NCBI RefSeq assembly: GCF_036226745.1
Contig: NZ_CP109013.1
Coordinates: forward strand, 2,294,001 to 2,358,000
Reading direction: 5' to 3'
DNA length: 64,000 nucleotides
From: Streptomyces sp. NBC_00683
Lineage (GTDB): Bacteria > Actinomycetota > Actinomycetes > Streptomycetales > Streptomycetaceae
A model generated the notes under the pieces. It searched no databases. It was not told the DNA's origin and saw nothing but the letters and a program-made list of their open reading frames with translations. Positions 1 through 8,029 of the stretch are shown here, piece after piece. Made by a program: the position numbers and the translations under genes. Position 1 is the stretch's first letter. The number at the start of each line of letters is the position of its first letter.

Positions 1-538
1 TCGACTCGTCCTCGGCGTCGAAGTGGGCGCCGCCCAGCTTCTCGGTGAGGTACAGATTGCCGAACACCTGGCCGCGTATCCGGATCGGCACTCCCAGAAA
101 GCTGTTCATCGGCGGGTGGCCGACGGGAAATCCGTACGAGGACCGGTGCTCCGAGAGTTTCGGCAGACGCAGGGGTTCGGGGTGCGCTACCAGCTCGCCC
201 AGGATGCCGTGGCCGGAAGGCGACGGGCCGATCGAGGCGGCGTCCGCGTCGTCTATGCCGACGGTCAGGAACTGGACGAGCTTCCGGTGATCGGGCCCTA
301 TGACGCCGAGCGCGCCGTATCGCGCGTGCACCAGCGTTGTCGCCGCCTTCACCACGTGCCGCAGGACTTGCTCCAGGTCCAGCTCACGGCCGACGGACAT
401 CACCACTTCCATGAGCTCCTGAACCCGGTCGCGGGTGCCGTGCGCCGCTTCCAGTCGGCGCTCGAGGAGGGCGAGCCGCTCCGCGCACTCCTCCTGCTCG
501 CCTCCTACCTTTTTGGCGCTGTCCTGGGTATGCGTCAC
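1..538 (-). CDS. GAF-domain sensor histidine kinase, DevS/DosT-like (partial, C-terminus outside window)
   Basis: The reading frame begins with a GTG at 538, seven bases after a GAGGAG ribosome site, and runs off the left edge, leaving 179 residues. The first ~35 residues are charged and probably coiled coil; a GAF domain follows (about residues 35-179, with the GILGELV and FLGVPIRIRGQVFGNLYL segments typical of DevS/DosT GAF-A). In that family the GAF domain binds heme or senses redox state, and a HisKA_3/HATPase core outside this window would phosphorylate a NarL-type partner. The DevR-like regulator lies 111 bp upstream and is read first, so the two form a regulator-kinase pair. Heme binding is inference. 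GAF identity is clear; the kinase core cannot be seen here. Confidence 0.82.
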   Translation of the reverse strand, partial: MTHTQDSAKKVGGEQEECAERLALLERRLEAAHGTRDRVQELMEVVMSVGRELDLEQVLRHVVKAATTLVHARYGALGVIGPDHRKLVQFLTVGIDDADAASIGPSPSGHGILGELVAHPEPLRLPKLSEHRSSYGFPVGHPPMNSFLGVPIRIRGQVFGNLYLTEKLGGAHFDAEDES

Positions 539-649
539 CGGAAACACTCCTCGGGCTGCGGCAGGGAACTGCGGACGGGCCGTTGCAAGGTGCCGACCGC
601 ATGACGAGAGGGGGGACAGGGCCGCGGCGCCGCTCGGGCTCCGCCATGG

Positions 650-1369
650 CTAGACGTGTCCGGGCCTGCTCCCGCCGTCGCGGACCTCCCCGCCCTTACC
701 GCGGGGTACCTGGGCGGCGATGACAGCTGCCTGCACACGCCGTTCCACCCCGAGCTTCGCCAGCAGACGAGAAATGTGATTCTTGATCGTCTTCTCGGCG
801 AGATAGAGCCGCAGGCCGATCTGACGATTGGTCAGCCCTTCGCCGATCAGCGCGAGTACGTCGCGTTCGCGGTCCGTCAGACCGTACAGAGCATCTTCCT
901 CGGGCTCTTCGCGGTCGTCCCCCCGTAGCCGCGACATCAACCGGGCGGCAGCGCTGGGATCCAGCATGGACCGGCCGGAGTCCACGGTGCGCACCGCTGC
1001 CACGAGATCGCCGCCCTGGATCAGCTTGAGCACATATCCGGACGCCCCGGCCATGACGGCGTCCAACAGGGCTTCCTCGTCGTCGAAGGACGTCAGCATC
1101 AGGCAGGCGAGGTCGGGCATCCGCGAGCGCAGTTCCCGACAGACGTCCACTCCGTTGCCGTCGGGGAGCCGTACGTCGAGAACCGCCACGTCCGGGCGTA
1201 GGGCCGGGACCCTCGTCAGAGCCTGTTCCGCGGTTCCCGCTTCTCCGACGACGCTGATGTCCGGTTCGTCACCGAGGAGATCACGAACACCGCGCCGGAC
1301 CACTTCGTGATCGTCGAGGAGGAAGACCCGGATCGGATTCTCAGGACTGCGTGAACCGCTGTTCGGCAT
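650..1369 (-). CDS. NarL/LuxR-family response regulator, DevR/DosR (OsdR)-like
   Basis: A 239-residue two-domain regulator. The receiver domain (about 13-130) has the acidic pair D19/D20, the phospho-acceptor D65 in [11 protein letters not shown] and the switch lysine in [10 protein letters not shown] LuxR-type HTH follows (about 165-225); its recognition segment [16 protein letters not shown] keeps the lysine/lysine/asparagine pattern that DosR uses to contact DNA. The C-terminal tail of ~20 residues is Gly/Arg rich. In the DevR family the protein controls dormancy, hypoxia and redox genes. It is followed by the GAF kinase, and a GGAC-N4-GTCC palindrome lies 39 bp upstream of the start, suggesting autoregulation. 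Confidence 0.9.
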   Translation of the reverse strand: MPNSGSRSPENPIRVFLLDDHEVVRRGVRDLLGDEPDISVVGEAGTAEQALTRVPALRPDVAVLDVRLPDGNGVDVCRELRSRMPDLACLMLTSFDDEEALLDAVMAGASGYVLKLIQGGDLVAAVRTVDSGRSMLDPSAAARLMSRLRGDDREEPEEDALYGLTDRERDVLALIGEGLTNRQIGLRLYLAEKTIKNHISRLLAKLGVERRVQAAVIAAQVPRGKGGEVRDGGSRPGHV

Positions 1370-1407
1370 GGACCGCTCCTCAGTGCTGTCGGCCGCGCAG
1401 TCGGCAA

Positions 1408-1419
1408 GGACAAGTGTCC
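1408..1419. promoter_or_regulatory. Candidate DosR/OsdR box upstream of the DevR-like gene
   Basis: The bases GGACAAGTGTCC form a dyad GGAC-N4-GTCC, which is the core of the mycobacterial DosR box (GGGAC-N4-GTCCC). It sits 39-50 bp upstream of the regulator start. A second perfect dyad, AGGACCGGTCCT (1460-1471), and a GCAGCA/TGCTGC inverted repeat (1436-1455) lie just further upstream. Role inferred from position and similarity to the family consensus. Confidence 0.5.
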
Positions 1420-1539
1420 CCGCGGAGTCCAGGATGCAGCATCCCTACGTGCTGCGGCCAGGACCGGTCCTCTCTCGTCGAACGGCGGACGTCCAGAACC
1501 CGTTGGGAGGGCCCACGGACAGTCACCGGATGCCCTGTG

Positions 1540-2553
1540 TCACGGTCCAGGGTTGGCGGCCCCGCCCTTGGCGCCACCGTCGACAGCCGACGTGCAGGTG
1601 GGGCCGGTGGTGATGCCCTCATGAGTCGTCGAGCGGGACCTCTGCGCACGCATTGCCCCGGACTGCGCCGCGGCCATCGCCGAGGACCGGAGTTCCGCAC
1701 CGATGGGCGTATTTGTGGCGTCGGCGATGAAGTCGCGGGTGTCTGCCGGGTCGAGAGCTCGGGTCTGAAGGTGGTCATGCATCGCGCTGTAGTACTGCAC
1801 GTCGGCGGGCTTCTCCAGGATGGGGCTGTTGGTGAACCGTTCCAGGTGCACCACTCCTGCCTGGGAGCTGTCGGCGAACTGCAGGATGGAGAACTGTCCT
1901 GGCAGGCCAGGGTGTGCGCCGGTGGTGTAGGGGAGGACCTGCAACGTGATGTGCGGTTCGGCGCTGAGTGCCTTCAGGTGCTCGAGTTGTTCACGCATGA
2001 TGTCCGGGCCGCCGATGAGACGGCGCAGTGCCGATTCGTCCAGGACGACCCACAGGCGTAGCGGGCGGGTCGGGTCGTAGATCCTGTGCTGGCGGCGCAG
2101 TCGCACCTTGAGGCGTGTGGCGGCCTGTTCGGCGGTGGGCAGCGGGATCGTTTCCTCAATGACCGCCTGGGCGTAGGCGGGTGTCTGCAGCAGCTCGGGG
2201 ACCATCATGGGCGCGTAGGTGTGGAGGGATGCGGCGTCCGTCTCCAGGCCGATGTAGGCGCTGTCGGAAAGGTCTCCGTAGGGGTGCCACCAGCCCCGCC
2301 GGCCGGATTCCCTGGCCATCTCCATCAGCGAGTCGATGACTTGCTCGTCCGTGACTCCGTAGATCGCGCACAGGTCTCGCACATCGCGGGGACTGGTGGC
2401 GCGATTCCCGTTCTCCAGGTGGCTGATCTTGGGTTGAGAGACCATGAGCCGCTTGGCCACTTCCTGGCTCTTCAGCCCGCTGGCCAGACGGAGCTGGCGA
2501 AGCTCGGCTCCGAGACGGCGTCTCCTGACGGTGGGGTTGGGATTCGCCGTCAC
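1540..2553 (-). CDS. XRE-family helix-turn-helix protein with DUF5753 domain
   Basis: A 337-residue protein. An N-terminal XRE HTH (about residues 7-70, with LRLASGLKSQEVAKRLMVSQ and PKISHLENGNR) is followed by the DUF5753 effector domain (about 95-275; YAPMMVPELLQTPAYAQAV, LHLERFT-like VVHLERFTNSP). The last ~45 residues are a low-complexity tail longer than usual. I start at GTG 2553, which has a GGAGG ten bases upstream; an in-frame GTG at 2586 lacks one. These abundant streptomycete regulators usually sit beside a small DUF397 protein; none is seen here. Targets are unknown. A TTGTC/GACAA inverted repeat (2598-2611) and a CGTGATCACG palindrome (2638-2647) upstream could be operators. Confidence 0.88.
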   Translation of the reverse strand: MTANPNPTVRRRRLGAELRQLRLASGLKSQEVAKRLMVSQPKISHLENGNRATSPRDVRDLCAIYGVTDEQVIDSLMEMARESGRRGWWHPYGDLSDSAYIGLETDAASLHTYAPMMVPELLQTPAYAQAVIEETIPLPTAEQAATRLKVRLRRQHRIYDPTRPLRLWVVLDESALRRLIGGPDIMREQLEHLKALSAEPHITLQVLPYTTGAHPGLPGQFSILQFADSSQAGVVHLERFTNSPILEKPADVQYYSAMHDHLQTRALDPADTRDFIADATNTPIGAELRSSAMAAAQSGAMRAQRSRSTTHEGITTGPTCTSAVDGGAKGGAANPGP

Positions 2554-2768
2554 GCTCGCTGTACCTCCGGTTTCAAGTCCTTGCACTCAAGCAAAGGTTG
2601 TCATGGGACAAGGACTGCTCATCACGCACCGTACCGTCGTGATCACGGACAGATGAAGCGGAGTCTTACACTGGCAATTGCCCCGGCCCGCATGGGCCTC
2701 GACCGTTTCCTCTGCGTCGGCGCCGAGCCCGCGCGCCGGAGTGCCGCTCCGGCGCGTCGGTGCTTGAT

Positions 2769-4262
2769 TCACCGACCGGGAACCACGATCTCGCGCTTGA
2801 GGATCTTGCCGGTGGGGCCCTTGGGGAGCTCGGCCGTGAAGGTGACGATCCGGGGGTACTTGTACGCCGCGACCCGGTCCTTGACGTGGTCGCGGATCTC
2901 CTCGGCCGTGGCACGGGCACCGGACCGGAGTGTGATCACCGCTGCGATCTCCTCGCCGTGGACCGGGTGCGGCACACCGACGACCGCGGCTTCGGCGACG
3001 GCCGGGTGCTCGTACAGCACCTCCTCGATCTCACGCGGGTAGACGTTGTAGCCGCCGCGGATGATCAGGTCCTTCTTGCGGTCGACGATGAAGTAGAAGC
3101 CGTCCTCGTCGACACGGGCCAGATCACCGCTGTGGAACCATCCGTCGCGGACCGCTTCCGCCGTGGCCTCGGGGCGGTTCCAGTAGCCGGTCATGAGGTT
3201 CTCGCCGCGGATGGCGATCTCACCGACCCCGCCCGGGGGGACCACGCCGCCGTCCTCGGCGACGAGCCGCATCTCGACCCCGCGGATGGGCTGCCCGATC
3301 GAGCCCGCCTTGCGCGGACGGTCGGGGTGGTTGAAGGCGGCGACCGGTGAGGTCTCGGAGAGTCCGTATCCCTCCAGTACGGTGGCGCCGAAACGCCGCT
3401 CGAAGCCGTGCAGCACCTCCACCGGGAGCGAGGCGCCGCCCGAGACGGCCAGGCGCAGCCGGTGGGCGTCGAATCCTTCGGGGAGCTGGGCGTGGAGCAG
3501 CGCCGCGTACATCGTCGGCACGCCGAGGAACACGGTGACCCCGTCACGGGCCATGATCTCCAGGGCGCGCTGCGGCTCGAACCGCGGCAGCAGGGTCAGA
3601 GTGGCGCCGGCGGCGACGGCCGTGTTCAGCGCGCAGGTCTGGCCGAAGGCGTGGAAGAGGGGCAGGCCGCCGAAGAGCACGTCGTCAGGTCCGACCTGAA
3701 GCAGTGTCTCGGCCGCGGTGGCGGTGTTGGTGGCCAGGTTCCGGTGGGACAGTTCGGCACCCTTCGGCGTACCGGTCGTCCCGGAGGTGTACAGGATGAG
3801 GGCCGGGTCGTCATCGGTACGGCTGACGATGCCGGGCATCGGTTCGTGAGCCCGCAGCATGCCGTCGAAGACCGAGGGCTCGGTCACCAGGCATGCCGTT
3901 CCTGTCTCGGCGGCGGCCTTCGCGACCTCGTCCGCGAACAGGGGGGACACCAGCGCGATCCGCGCCCCGCAGTCGTGCAGGGTGAAGGCCGCCTCACGGG
4001 CCTTGAGGAGCGGATTCATCGGCACGACCACACCGCCGGCCCGCAGGATGCCGTAGTAGAGGACCGGGAACAGTGGCACGTTGGGCATGGTCAGCGCGAC
4101 GCGGTCGCCGGGCAGGAGGCCGCGGTCGCGCAGGAGGGCGGCGACCCTGGCGCTCGCGTCGTCCAGTTCGGCGTAGGTGAGCGTGCTGTCGTCGTGGCGC
4201 ACGGCGATGCGGTCACCCTGGGCCGCCGCGGAGTCCACCAGGAATGTGGCGAGGTTGGTCAT
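2769..4262 (-). CDS. Acyl-CoA ligase, AMP-forming (long-chain fatty acid-CoA ligase family)
   Basis: A 497-residue member of the ANL superfamily, normal length for acyl-CoA ligases. It has the P-loop LYTSGTTGTPKGAELSHRN (about 150-170), the GYGLSETSP motif, the hinge region DRKKDLIIRGGYNVYPREIE, and the catalytic lysine in PTGKILKREI near the C-terminus. It activates a carboxylic acid with ATP and CoA; the chain length or substrate cannot be read. Its ATG overlaps the stop of the upstream TauD/TfdA gene by 4 bp (ATGA), so the two are translationally coupled. It diverges from the AraC regulator and the BKACE operon and may feed a CoA ester to that pathway (inference). Confidence 0.92.
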   Translation of the reverse strand: MTNLATFLVDSAAAQGDRIAVRHDDSTLTYAELDDASARVAALLRDRGLLPGDRVALTMPNVPLFPVLYYGILRAGGVVVPMNPLLKAREAAFTLHDCGARIALVSPLFADEVAKAAAETGTACLVTEPSVFDGMLRAHEPMPGIVSRTDDDPALILYTSGTTGTPKGAELSHRNLATNTATAAETLLQVGPDDVLFGGLPLFHAFGQTCALNTAVAAGATLTLLPRFEPQRALEIMARDGVTVFLGVPTMYAALLHAQLPEGFDAHRLRLAVSGGASLPVEVLHGFERRFGATVLEGYGLSETSPVAAFNHPDRPRKAGSIGQPIRGVEMRLVAEDGGVVPPGGVGEIAIRGENLMTGYWNRPEATAEAVRDGWFHSGDLARVDEDGFYFIVDRKKDLIIRGGYNVYPREIEEVLYEHPAVAEAAVVGVPHPVHGEEIAAVITLRSGARATAEEIRDHVKDRVAAYKYPRIVTFTAELPKGPTGKILKREIVVPGR

Positions 4263-5323
4263 GTCGGCTGTCTCCTTGGGTTCGTCTCGTCATGCGGTGC
4301 GGCATTCCGGGGGCGGATCACATCGCGAGGAGTGACTCCGTCGCGAGCGTCCTCGGTACGGGGGCGGTGCGGCAGGGCCAGCCAGAGCCGCAGCAGGTGG
4401 CGCTTGAGTGCGGGCCGGTCGTGGTCCTCGAACTCCGCTCGCGCGTGCATGACCGTCCGGGTGTTGAGCAGCAGCAGATCGCCGACCTGAAGGTCGATGT
4501 CGAGACGGAGCTCCGGGGAGCCCGCCACGTCGTCGATGAGGTCGAACAGCTCCAGGTCCGCCCGCTCCAGGCGGGGCACCTGGGGGAAGCGCTGGGCGGA
4601 TTCCAGATAGCAGCGGTTGTAGCGCATGCTCAGTGCCCCTTCCTGCCGGGCGACGAGCGGGACGGCCGCGTACGGCGGCTCCCCGGGAGCGTGCTCCTCC
4701 CGGCGGTCGAAGAAGTAGGTGCGGTACAGGCGCCCGGCCAGATCGGGGCGCAGCTCCAGCACCGCGTTGTGCACCGCCGCGGAACTGACGAGGGAGGTGA
4801 GCCCCCCGGTGCGGGGCGCCCGCAGCGGAAGCAGCGCGAGCAGATCGGTCCTGTCGGTGTGGAACGGCAGCGCCGCCCGGGTCTGGTAGCCGCGTGTTGC
4901 CGCATCGGTCAGGCTGCGGCCGGTGTCCCGGACGTGGCCGAGCATGTGCCCGTCCGCGTTCTGCGGGACCGGACGCCCCAGGTGCTGGCCGAGGCCCCAG
5001 AAGACCGTGCTCGCGGCCGGCTCACCCAGTCGTTCGACCGGGAGGCCCTTCACGATCGCGAAACCGCGTCCGTGCTCCAGCGTCCCGGCGATGCGCGCCA
5101 GTTCACCGGCGAGGGTGGGGAGCGGGAAGTCGGCCGCTGTCAGTTTCAGCAGTGTGCGGTCGCGTCTGCGCGCTTCCGACAGGGCGGAGTCGATCTCGGC
5201 GAGGTGGCGGGGCGAGAGCCGCAGGATCCATTCCTCGTGGTCCGCCGGGTCTCCACCTCTCCACACCGAGGGGCCCGAACAGGGCGCGTACAGCGCCTCA
5301 GCTGATTCCGTCGTACCGGTCAT
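4259..5323 (-). CDS. TauD/TfdA-family Fe(II)/2-oxoglutarate dioxygenase (first of two)
   Basis: A 354-residue non-heme iron dioxygenase. The metal triad is visible: HTD in LPFHTDRTDLLAL, and a distal His in TVMHARAEFEDHDRP followed by the 2-oxoglutarate arginine in KRHLLRLWLAL. A GGAGG precedes the ATG by five bases. The stop overlaps the start of the acyl-CoA ligase. Family members hydroxylate small acids, amino acids or sulfonates; the substrate here is not recognisable. The divergent AraC-type regulator starts 170 bp away. It is clearly different in sequence from the second dioxygenase of this locus (9053-9967), so it is not a local duplicate. Confidence 0.88.
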   Translation of the reverse strand: MTGTTESAEALYAPCSGPSVWRGGDPADHEEWILRLSPRHLAEIDSALSEARRRDRTLLKLTAADFPLPTLAGELARIAGTLEHGRGFAIVKGLPVERLGEPAASTVFWGLGQHLGRPVPQNADGHMLGHVRDTGRSLTDAATRGYQTRAALPFHTDRTDLLALLPLRAPRTGGLTSLVSSAAVHNAVLELRPDLAGRLYRTYFFDRREEHAPGEPPYAAVPLVARQEGALSMRYNRCYLESAQRFPQVPRLERADLELFDLIDDVAGSPELRLDIDLQVGDLLLLNTRTVMHARAEFEDHDRPALKRHLLRLWLALPHRPRTEDARDGVTPRDVIRPRNAAPHDETNPRRQPT

Positions 5324-5398
5324 GTGCGCCTCCGTACCGTCGCCCGTCCACCGGCCCCAGGGGGTGCCGCATCGAGCCGGGCGGCCGGTGAACGGACG

Positions 5399-5428
5399 CC
5401 ATGCTAGGTCGCACGTTCACACCATGCT
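5399..5428. promoter_or_regulatory. Direct repeat in the dioxygenase/AraC divergent promoter region
   Basis: CCATGCT occurs at 5399-5405 and again at 5422-5428, an offset of 23 bp, about two helical turns. This is the geometry of AraC-family tandem half-sites. It lies in the 170-bp region shared by the TauD/TfdA-ligase operon and the AraC gene. Assignment as the AraC target is inference. Confidence 0.3.
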
Positions 5429-5493
5429 TGTCCTGGCGTGACATCTGACTTACCTTTTCGGGACACAGCTCGGGACAGCCTCGGAGGGTACGC

Positions 5494-6516
5494 ATGAAAC
5501 CCCTGGTCCGCACCGCAGCCCTCAGCGGCTATGTCGAACTGTGCCGCGCGCTGGGCATCGACCCGCAGCCTCTGATGAAAAGCGTGGGCCTGGACACCGC
5601 CGCCCTCGCGGTCCAGGACCGGTGGATCTCCGGGGCGGCCGCGGTCCAGGTGCTGGAGCTGTCGGCAGCCGCCTCGGGGCACGAGGACTTCGGCGTGCTG
5701 ATGGCCGATTTCCGGCGCCTCTCCAACCTCGGCCCCGTCAGCCTGGTCGTACGCGAGGAACCCGACGTACGGAGCGCACTGAGACTGCTGATCCGCCATC
5801 AGCACATGTACAACGAGATCCTGAACGCCCAGCTGACGGAGGGCGACGGGCTGGCCACGTTGAGGGTCGACCTGCGGCTCGGCGAGGTGACGGAGAGCAG
5901 GCAGGCCACGGACCTGGTCGTCGCCGCCTTCCACCGGATCCTGCGCGGCTTCCTTCACACGCGGTGGCAGCCGCTGTCCGTCTGGTTCAGGCACCCCGCC
6001 CCGGAGGACACCGCGACGCACCGACGCACGTTCGGCGAGTCGGTGGAGTTCGATCGCGAGTTCGACGGCATAGTCTTCTACGCCGCCGACCTCGATGCAC
6101 CCAACGCGATGGCGGACCCGCTGCTGCGGGAGTACGCACACCAGTACTTCGAGGCGATCGCGGTCCCCAAGGACACCACCACCGCGGACCGGGTGCGGGA
6201 GCTGATCGAGGTCCTCCTGCCGAGCGGGCGCTGCTCGGTCGAGCAGGTCGCGCGCAGCCTGGGCGTCGACCGGCGCACCGTCCACCGTCATCTGGCCGAT
6301 TCGGGCGAGACCTTCTCCTCGCTCCTCAACGCCACCCGCATGCATCTCGCCGAGCAGTTCGTCGCGAATCCGCGGCGCTCCCTGACGGAGATCTCCGACC
6401 TTCTCGGCTTCTCGTCGCTGAGCGCCTTCTCGCGCTGGTTCCGCGAACAGTTCGGGTGCAGCCCGAGGGCGTGGCGCAGTGGCGGGAACCGGCAGCAACT
6501 CCCCGGCCAGGACTGA
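5494..6516 (+). CDS. AraC-family transcriptional regulator, OruR-like (Arabinose_bd + HTH_18)
   Basis: A 340-residue regulator with a good GGAGGG ribosome site. The N-terminal ~200 residues match the arabinose-binding-like ligand domain of OruR/ArgR-type regulators (LCRALGIDPQPLMKSVGLD, LGPVSLVVREEPDVRSALRL). The C-terminal ~100 residues carry two HTH motifs: SVEQVARSLGVDRRTVHRHL and LTEISDLLGFSSLSAFSRWF. It lies between the divergent dioxygenase-ligase pair and the BKACE operon, so it is the obvious local regulator, most likely an activator that answers to a pathway substrate or intermediate. The ligand is unknown. Identity of the family is certain, the control of both flanks is inference. 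Confidence 0.93.
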   Translation: MKPLVRTAALSGYVELCRALGIDPQPLMKSVGLDTAALAVQDRWISGAAAVQVLELSAAASGHEDFGVLMADFRRLSNLGPVSLVVREEPDVRSALRLLIRHQHMYNEILNAQLTEGDGLATLRVDLRLGEVTESRQATDLVVAAFHRILRGFLHTRWQPLSVWFRHPAPEDTATHRRTFGESVEFDREFDGIVFYAADLDAPNAMADPLLREYAHQYFEAIAVPKDTTTADRVRELIEVLLPSGRCSVEQVARSLGVDRRTVHRHLADSGETFSSLLNATRMHLAEQFVANPRRSLTEISDLLGFSSLSAFSRWFREQFGCSPRAWRSGGNRQQLPGQD

Positions 6517-6854
6517 TCCCACGGGCGGCACGTGCCCGGCCGGTCGCGCCGGCTCACGCAGCGTGGCGCACGGGCGATGTCCCCAAATGACAAGTTATCC
6601 GTCCCCGCGGGTCAAGCGGGCGCGAGTGTTCGCCCCTACGTTGGCAGCACCGCAGAGACGCGGTCGGCCCCCGGAGAAGAGCCGTACCACCCCCTGTACA
6701 CGTCCCCTCCGGACCGGTCGAACGTACCCGGGCCGCCCTGCGCCCGCTGTCCCCCGGTGACCCGCATCGATCCTCGCCGGACACCTCATGCCCTGGCATC
6801 GCACACGGCGATGCTCCCGGCGAGTGATCACCGATCGCACGAAGGAGACGGACC
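6517..6854 (+). promoter_or_regulatory. Upstream region of the BKACE operon
   Basis: No convincing gene in these 338 bp. It ends in a clear ribosome site (AAGGAG, eight bases before the GTG of the BKACE gene). A perfect inverted repeat GCATCGC-ACACG-GCGATGC lies at 6796-6814, about 40 bp upstream of that start, and is a candidate operator. No sigma-factor promoter is convincing by eye. Confidence 0.4.
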
Positions 6855-7907
6855 GTGCACTTCCACGACGACTCACTTTTCCCGGAGAACCAGGAAAAAC
6901 TGGTGATCCAGGCCGCACCCTACGGGCCGGAGTGGCTGCCCGGGGACGCCGACGACCTTCCCCTGACGATGGACGAGCACGTCCAGGCGGCCGTCGACTG
7001 CTACAACGCCGGCGCCACCGTGCTCCACATCCACGTACGCGAGCTCGACGGCAAGGGCTCCAAGCGGATGTCCAAGTTCAACGAGCTCATGGGCCGGCTG
7101 CGCGAGGCCGTGCCGGACATGGTGCTGCAGGTCGGCGGCTCGATCTCCTTCGCCCCCGAGGGTGAGGGCGGTGAGGCGAAGTGGCTGAGCTACGACACCC
7201 GCCACATGCTGGCCGACCTGGACCCCGCGCCGGACCAGGTGACGATCGCGATCAACACCAGCCAGATGAACATCGTCGAGATCATGAACGACGACGACCT
7301 GGAGGGCACGTCGATCGCGAAGCCCGACTACTACAAGGCGTACCGCGACATGGTCGTCGAGGCGGGCCCCGACTTCTACCTGGAGCACCTCAAGCGTCTG
7401 GCCGCGAGCGGCATCCAGCCGCACTTCCAGCTCGCCACCCTGGCCCAGCTCGAAACCGTCGAGCGGCTCATCCGGGCCGGTATCCACACGGGCCCGCTGA
7501 TCCTCAACTACGTGGCGATCGGCGGCGGTTTCGCGGGCCGCCACCCGGCCGACCTCATCGAGTTCGTCCGTCGCGCCCCCGACGGCGCCGTCCTGACCAT
7601 CGAGAGCTCCATGCGCGCCGTGGCACCCATGAACGCGATCGGCATCGCGCTCGGCGTCCACGTCCGGGTGGGCAACGAGGACAACCTGTGGCGGCGCAAG
7701 GGCGAGCGCATGTCCAGCGTCGAGCAGGTCGAGCAGATGGTGCAGATCTCCGAGGCGCTCGGCCGTGACATCGCGACCGGCGCGGAGGCCAGGAAGATCT
7801 ACAAGCTCGGCGAGACCTACTCGGGCGCCGACGAGACGCTGACCCGCCTCGGCATGGTGCCGAACCGCCGTCCCGGTCAGCGCGGCTTCATGCTGCGCGA
7901 CTCCTGA
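6855..7907 (+). CDS. Beta-keto acid cleavage enzyme (BKACE / 3-keto-5-aminohexanoate cleavage family)
   Basis: A 350-residue TIM-barrel enzyme, somewhat longer than typical family members (~275-310). The zinc-binding HIHVRE motif (H58, H60) and the late GNEDN segment carrying the conserved Glu are present, as is the Gly-rich GGSISFAP strand. Known members condense a beta-keto acid with acetyl-CoA and split it to acetoacetate plus a new acyl-CoA, as in lysine fermentation (Kce) and dehydrocarnitine breakdown. Starts at GTG with AAGGAG. It opens an operon-like run that ends with acetoacetate-CoA ligase, which fits this chemistry. The substrate cannot be inferred from sequence. An extended N-terminus (about 15 residues) precedes the first barrel strand. 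Confidence 0.9.
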   Translation: MHFHDDSLFPENQEKLVIQAAPYGPEWLPGDADDLPLTMDEHVQAAVDCYNAGATVLHIHVRELDGKGSKRMSKFNELMGRLREAVPDMVLQVGGSISFAPEGEGGEAKWLSYDTRHMLADLDPAPDQVTIAINTSQMNIVEIMNDDDLEGTSIAKPDYYKAYRDMVVEAGPDFYLEHLKRLAASGIQPHFQLATLAQLETVERLIRAGIHTGPLILNYVAIGGGFAGRHPADLIEFVRRAPDGAVLTIESSMRAVAPMNAIGIALGVHVRVGNEDNLWRRKGERMSSVEQVEQMVQISEALGRDIATGAEARKIYKLGETYSGADETLTRLGMVPNRRPGQRGFMLRDS

Positions 7908-7951
7908 TCGCGGGGCACGGGACACCCCGCCGCCGCGATTCCCGCGAACCC

Positions 7952-7994
7952 ACAGGGGCCGCCCGGGTCCTCTCCCGGCGCCGGCGGCCCCTGT
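7952..7994 (+). terminator. GC-rich hairpin between BKACE and oxidoreductase genes
   Basis: Arms ACAGGGGCCGCC (7952-7963) and GGCGGCCCCTGT (7983-7994) are perfectly complementary, with a 19-nt loop. There is no U-tract. It lies 45 bp after the BKACE stop and 36 bp before the next start on the same strand. It could terminate part of the transcripts, or protect the 3' end of the BKACE message, giving that gene higher expression. Confidence 0.6.
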
Positions 7995-8029
7995 CTCCCC
8001 TCACCTCCCACGAACAACGGAGCACGTTC

